NCBI GenBank assembly: GCA_035610835.1
Contig: CM069446.1
Span: 48,399,625-48,463,624 of the forward strand
Reading direction: 5' to 3'
DNA from: Ophiura sarsii
Lineage: Eukaryota; Echinodermata; Ophiuroidea; Amphilepidida; Ophiuridae
DNA length: 64,000 nt
Position 1 is the stretch's first letter; every line of letters starts with the position of its first letter. The position numbers and the translations under genes were made by a program. Under the pieces are notes generated by a model. The model ran no database searches, had not been told where the DNA came from, and worked only from the letters and a program-made list of their open reading frames with translations. Below are positions 58,647-64,000 of the stretch, piece by piece.

Positions 58647-58717
58647 TGTAGATTTAAACAAAATTGGTTTTGATTTACCTTTAGCTGTTTTATAACACCA
58701 ATAAGACGGTAATGCAA

Positions 58718-58881
58718 TACTGTAAAAGGGGTAATTTTCGCGCAATTGCATTTTCGTGCTTTGCCAATTTTTAGCCATTTCGCTTGTTTTTAAATTCGCG
58801 ATTTGAAAGTTCATTGCATAGACTTCTACACACAACAAATATGTCCGCGTGTTTTTATTTTCGCGGTAGCTGCTTGTATGC
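58718..58881. mobile_element. TACTGTAAA-ended MITE, reverse orientation, truncated
   Basis: tactgtaaaaggggtaattt at left, ttcgcggtagctgcttg near 58860, then unrelated sequence. It begins ~70 bp after the SMS stop codon. Confidence 0.8.
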
Positions 58882-59002
58882 ACTCCGTTTGAGGCGCGTG
58901 ATTTTGTGAATTATAGATTATTTTCCCAAAACACTGAAGTTTAATTTTTGAAAATATTTGTTTCTTGTTATTCAAATAATTCTTCAAAATTTGTGACTTA
59001 AA

Positions 59003-59350
59003 AGGTAGATGTTCCGAATGCTGGCCCGTTTTCAACCTGATATTTTCTATTCTACATGAAGGGTCATCCTTAAAACAGTCGTTTTCCAAAGTTTGAGCTG
59101 CATAACTCCAATGGTTCTTATTTTAGAAGCACAGGGTGACATGTAATTTGCCCATTGAGTAGTACACAAACTGGTCGGGTGGTTAACCACCTTTGGCAGT
59201 AATTCACTGCATTGTGGCCTATAACGTCTAAATGGAACATATCTTGCGCCTAAGATTTTACAGAAATAATGAGAAGAATATGGGTTTTCTTCTGATATCA
59301 TAACATTTTGATGTGAAAAAAAAGCTTAAGTGATCGGAACATACACCTTT
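59003..59350. mobile_element. TTAA-flanked MITE, ~348 bp (family 1)
   Basis: Same interior as 54409-54753 (caaagtttgagctgcataac, attgagtagtacacaaactg) with ends aaggtagatgttccga / tcggaacatacacct and TTAA on both sides. Confidence 0.85.
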
Positions 59351-59695
59351 AACAGTATTTTTGAAGAAAAAAATGGTGACAGGAATGACTAACCATAGAG
59401 TCGGGATGGCATTTTAGGTTACTGTAAACCACTAAATTTTGTGAGGGATTTAATGCCGCAAATTTCGGATATGTGGATACGCAAAAATTAAAATACCCGC
59501 GAAACTGACAGTTTTGCATTGAAAGTAGCTGTAAAATTTCCAGATTCGCCAAATTAAATGCCCGCTAAAATAGCGTTAATTTTAAATTCACAAAATAAAT
59601 TATCCGCAAAATGATGGTGTTTTACAATACCTAAGCTGCGTATTAATATCAGTACTCCACACAATGCTATGTTTTTAGGATTCACGTCGTGTATA

Positions 59696-60036
59696 TAAGG
59701 CCTTAAAAAAGATTGGATTGCCCTTTCACCTCAATATTTGTTTGGGTCGGTAGGCCGATTTTTGTTGATTTATTTTTTTAGATTCCAAAGAATGACCAAA
59801 TCACACTGGAATACACTAAGGTTTATAATTTAACTAAATTTTGATATTAAAAAGACAATGTCTGGTGGCATGGCTAAATATTTCAGAGTGTGGTCACATA
59901 GGGGTCACTTGAGGTCATTTAAGTGTTGAATTTGTAATTTCTAAAAAGAATTTTAAAAAAAATTGGACTGGGTATTCCCGAATTTTACGGTCTGTCTAGA
60001 AAGGGCAATCCAACCTCTCTTTTTTTTAGGCCTAAC
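59696..60036. mobile_element. TAAGGCCT TIR element, ~341 bp
   Basis: Ends taaggccttaaaaaagattg + gattgcccttt and aaagggcaatccaacctc ... aggccta are inverted. No coding content. Confidence 0.82.
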
Positions 60037-60780
60037 TATACGACTTGCCAGGATACGCCACAAAGGCTTGTGCAGCCAGTTACGACATGCACACTGCATA
60101 TAATTTACACGTACAGATGCGCACAAGCCTCACAATTTTTGCTTATTATACAGGGTGTTTCAAAAGTTTTTCGCAGCTTTATCAACAATGGCGTCGATAC
60201 CGGCAACTTCAAAATTTATTGAGCTGAAGGTAAAATGTGAAGGTATTATCCCAAGTCTCTCTTTTATCTCACCATTTTTGTTACTGAATCTCCGCAAAAT
60301 ACAATTTTGTGAGTGAGCGAGACAATCTCTCACCAACACCAGCGCAATCCACACACACATGTTTATTAAAGACACCCGAGTGAAAACACACTGTAGTGGA
60401 AGACTCGAGTCATCAAACTGATCATTGTAAAAACACTCGGCTAATCTGAAACATTTGGAACCGATCAGATTTTTCGGATTTGAACTGGTCTACAGGCATC
60501 AAGCAACGTCGACGGATATTAATGTGCATGTTGAGACAATGTCAACTGTTATCCGCTGACGTCAACTGGCGCCTAACGATGGATGGGAGTAGGAACAGGC
60601 TATTTCATGCCTTCAGCTTTTTCAGGTCTTCTCTTACAATAATGATAACTCAATTTTTTATAACACGTCCACACTTATCCATCATCATAGGCGCGATGGT
60701 CATTATCAGTATTTCGCTGCCATTAGGAAATTGTTACAATCATTTCGCTTCACCCTTGGCTGCTGGTTAGGTGCACAATC
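60037..60780. other. 3' of SMS, noncoding
   Basis: A TACAGGGTGTTTCAAAAG repeat end at 60149 is followed by ~600 bp with no recognisable gene. An open frame at 60480-60770 has hydrophobic stretches but no family signature. Confidence 0.5.
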
Positions 60781-60957
60781 CAGGCCTGGATAGCAGGTAA
60801 CTTATGCGTCGGGCGGGTGAAGATACAAAAGTACTCGCCCGACTAGCAGGTAAAATTTGTCGTACTTGAAGTGCAAGTGTGTTACACTGGCTGGCAGATT
60901 TTTTGTGAGCGACCTGCCCGCCTGGCTGGTTTGAAAAAATCTGAAGTTCCTGCCCTG
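60781..60957. mobile_element. hAT-like MITE (CAGGCCTG family), 177 bp
   Basis: Ends CAGGCCTGGA / TTCCTGCCCTG, flanked by GCACAATC (60773-60780) and GCACAAGC (60958-60965), one mismatch. Internal gcaggtaac and ctggctggc resemble the element at 55295-55677. Confidence 0.75.
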
Positions 60958-61230
60958 GCACAAGCATACAAGCACTTCGGTTGTAATATCATCTTTTTTA
61001 ACAGCTACCCAATATCTTTCTTCATTTTTTCCTTTTGTTCTGGTTATGTACCACAAGTGTACCTTAAGCAAAAGCCTATAAATATTCTATATTGAGAACA
61101 GATGATGATCATATATTTGAAGAATTTGCCTCACATAACGTGTCAATGTTCTTCCATCCATTTGTCAATCTGGTATATAATCTCTCTACTGTGTAGAGAG
61201 CTGAATACTACTGTGTGTTATCCATAGATG

Positions 61231-61488
61231 TACTTCGAGGATTTAGCGCCAGAAGGCCGTAACTCAAGAAATGCTATTTTGAGATAATCGACTTTCAAAT
61301 ATTTGGGACTCATTACAATACACTGTAGCACCCAACTTATAACTCTAATTTTAGTCAAATTAAGAGTGGTTTATGAGTTATCTCTTTATGGTTCTGAAAA
61401 TCTAGGTTATATGGATTATTTTTGTTCCAAAATATCAATTTGCCCAACAATTGAGTTACAGCCTTCTGGCGCTCAACCCTCGATATAT
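61231..61488. mobile_element. TIR element, ~258 bp
   Basis: tcgaggatttagcgccagaa + ggccgtaactca at left and tgagttacagccttctggcg + ctc..cctcga at right are inverted. No coding content. Confidence 0.75.
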
Positions 61489-61958
61489 ACACCCCAGCCT
61501 AAGAAATGGCTTACATTATTCAAGACATTGTATTATCATACTGTACTAGTATATGACCACTGTGTTATTGCATCATAAGCATGCATTGGGCCTCCAGTTA
61601 GTTGGTTGATCCGATGGACACCGGATTGGGGTAAACAGACTGATCTATTTCAGATCTATGTTATCCAATCTGTATATCATTACTGTTCTGTCAACAACAA
61701 AAAATTGTATCTCCATCTGGCCCTTCAGCATGTACAGGGTGTATCAAAAAAAACGCAACACTTTTTGTCGCGAGCTCTCCGATTACGGCAAATCACAAAT
61801 CACTCTGAAATTTATATATTCTGTTAGGTGTACTTATTGGCTATCACATAGTCAAATTACAACGATATCGATTATTAATATGAAGTTAAACTTTCGATCT
61901 CAACACAAGAAATATTTACCTGGAATTTTCAGGTGTTGCTACACCTTTCATCAGCAGA

Positions 61959-64000
61959 CTAATGACTCGACTTGACCTTTTGGAGGTGTGACGTCAGAAT
62001 CGGGTCATAGACTCTTGGTAATTTGTACCTGCCCCCGTCTTTGTTGAGTGATGGTTGGTTGGCTCTGATGTAAATAGCCTCCTTGACACCTCTCTCGAAC
62101 CAACGAGGATCCCTATCCAAGATTTTGACTTTCTCTAAGTCAACACTGTGTCCTGGTGACTCAATATGGATGTGTTGGGATACCTCGGACGAGGTGGAAC
62201 TAGGACGCCTGTGCTCTAGAAACCGGGTCTTTAATGAGCGTTCGGTTTCTCCGATGTATGATTCGGAGCAAAGACCCCGGGTAGTCTGACCCTGACAAGG
62301 GATCATGTACACTGGGCCTACAGTGTCCTTCTTCTCAGTTTTGTCTTTTGGAGAGACCAGAAGTTGACGTAGTGTGCGCGTGGGTTTGAAGTATGCGCGT
62401 ATCCCGTAGTTTCCGAAAATCCTGCGGAGAGCCTCTGATGTGCCCTTGATATAAGGCAACACTACGTGTCCTTTTGTCTGTTTCTCACTGTCTTTAGTTT
62501 TCGGTTTGACCTTACCCTTAGGTTTGTTGACACGGTCAAATGCCCACTTCGGGTACCCACACTTGGTCAATGCTTTATCGACGTGCTGCTTCTCTGTTGT
62601 GATGTCAACCTGGTCAGTGATGACCGTATCAGCCCTGTGGTGTAGCGTTTGAATAACGCCCAATTTGTGCTGGACAGGGTGATTTGACGAGAAGTTCAGA
62701 TATTGATCTGTGTGGGTTGGCTTCCGGTAAATCTTTACGTCAAGATTACCGTCTGGTTTGATTACTGTCAGAGTGTCTAGGAAGGCTAATGTCCTGTTAT
62801 CTTCACCTTCTGTAGTGAATTTGATGTCCGGATCAATGGTGTTGAGGTGATCAGTGAACTCTTGAGCATATTTGGTCTTTATTTTGATGTGCGTGTCGTC
62901 GACATATCTATACCACCATAATGGTGGATGGAGAGCAGTTTCGATAGCTATCTGTTCCAGATGCTCCATGAAAAGGTTGCATACGATAGGCGAAACAGGG
63001 GAACCCATCGCAGCTCCATGTATCTGTAAATAGAATACTCCATTGTAGACAAAGTATGTGCAACGCAGGCAAACCTCAAGCAGTTTTAACACATGTTCAG
63101 AAGTAAGACGGGTTCTATCACTGAGGGTGGTGTCACTTTCCAGGCGCGAGCGTATGATGACTAGCGCACGATCGATGGGTACAGAAGTGAAGAGCCCTGT
63201 CACATCATATGAGCGTAGTTCCTCGTCAGCTTCCACGCGTTCATGTCTGATTATTTCCGAAAATTGTTGCGAGTTCTTGATATGATGACAAGTTTTTCCA
63301 ACCAGAGGGGAAAGAATATCAGCAAGAAGTTTGGCGCTGTTGTAAGTGATAGAGTTGACACTACTAACAATAGGCCTCAGCGGAATGGAAGGTTTGTGGA
63401 CTTTTGGTAGACCGTAGAACTTTGGAGGTGTCTCTGTTGTGGGTATAACTGTCTATATCCTATGCGGTTAATACCTTTGCCATTCTCAATATCTTGAAGA
63501 ACGGATACTAGTTCTTTCTTGTATTTCGCGGTGGGGTCCTTTTTGCCTAGTTTTTGATAAGTAGCTGTGTCATTTAGTAATGCCTCACACTTTTGTTGGT
63601 ATTCCTCAGTGTCTAAAACAACAACAATTCGACCTTTATCAGCTGGTAAGATGCGAATATCTTTCTCTTTCCTTAGTTGATCAAGGGCTTTTGTCTCCTT
63701 TTTGGTTAAGTTAGAGTCGATTTTCTTAGGTCTGCTCAATAGATTAGTGACTTTGGATCTAAGCTCACTGGCATCACGATCTTTTAACGTCCGACACGCA
63801 GTTTCAGTAGTGGTGATAAGATCAACTACCGGAGTTTCAGATGGGGAAACAGCGAAATTCAGTCCTTTCACAAGTACAGATAATTCCGAGTCGTTGAGAA
63901 GTCGCTTGGAACAATTCTTAACCCATTTGGTGATGCATTCAGAGGCGATATTGTTATCCGATTTTCGCGAGTCAATTTCTTTCTTTTCCGCGAGTCTGGT
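61959..64000 (-). mobile_element. Penelope-like retroelement, reverse transcriptase plus GIY-YIG (frameshifted, runs off the right edge)
   Basis: The minus-strand reading is open from the window edge, with the PLE N-terminal blocks VKGLNFAVSP and LPADKGRIVVVLD. A one-base slip near 63443 breaks the frame before FYGLPKVHK. The remaining frame (down to 61959) has RT motif A (YDVTGLFTSVP), motif B (GAAMGSPVSP), motif C YVDD, then a GIY-YIG nuclease domain (VYMIPC ... YIGETERSLKTRFLEH) and the conserved EAIYIRANQPSLN segment. RT with a C-terminal GIY-YIG is the defining layout of Penelope-like elements. The slip suggests a dead copy unless it is a sequence error. Confidence 0.92.

Larger units (their letters stand above)
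55839..58585 (+). other. SMS: SMS intron 9, U12-type GT-AG intron
   Basis: The donor is GTATCCTTAA, the U12 GT-AG consensus over its first eight bases. A branch-site-like CCTTTTAAC lies at 58569-58577, about 9-10 nt before the terminal AG (tatatag). The spacing is at the short end of the U12 range and the branch site is one step from consensus, so this is slightly weaker than intron 5. A 514-bp TIR element, a hAT-like element and repeat fragments sit inside. Confidence 0.8.

Noticed and set aside
60480..60770. 96-codon + strand frame with hydrophobic stretches
   Set aside because: No signal of a known family, no flanking splice sites matched, and it is adjacent to repeats.

Overview
This is animal nuclear DNA: AT-rich, intron-dominated and dense with short inverted-repeat transposons. 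The gene content and repeats suggest a marine invertebrate deuterostome (echinoderm or hemichordate), but that is inference and I cannot name a species.

The backbone is one host gene on the + strand, a spermine synthase (SMS) orthologue, readable end to end as ten coding exons from 3129 to 58646. They sum to 1152 nt, or 383 aa plus stop. All phases agree and the catalytic Asp motifs are present. Two of its nine introns have minor-class (U12) signals. Intron 5 is AT-AC, with donor ATATCCTTTT and branch site TTCCTTAAC. Intron 9 is GT-AG, with donor GTATCCTTAA. The introns also hold partial copies of the gene's own exons: seven copies of the 5' end of exon 3 with acceptors, a repeated 3' end of exon 7 with a donor, and a second, truncated exon 6 with a decayed U12 branch site.

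Intron 6 (about 29 kb) contains a segmental tandem duplication: copy A is about 22.8-32.3 kb and copy B about 36.3-47.7 kb. Each copy carries exon 6 (or its relic) and an antisense, intronless leucine-rich-repeat GPCR gene. The receptors are 1994 aa (24597-30581) and 1752 aa (39983-45241), related to the LGR/relaxin-receptor/GRL101 group. They differ by about ten LRRs and share a 19-residue repeat in the cytosolic tail and a ~50-bp minisatellite in the 5' flank.

The rest is mobile DNA. At least nine non-autonomous elements have hAT-like termini with matching 8-bp target duplications. There are also a TTAA family, several TIR families without clear target duplications, tRNA-derived SINE-like units, two LINE reverse-transcriptase fragments, and Penelope-like (GIY-YIG) sequence at 10.6-10.9 kb and 62-64 kb (running off the right edge, minus strand). 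Two places show nested insertions. I saw no CRISPR array, no intact tRNA or rRNA gene, and no third host gene that I can support.
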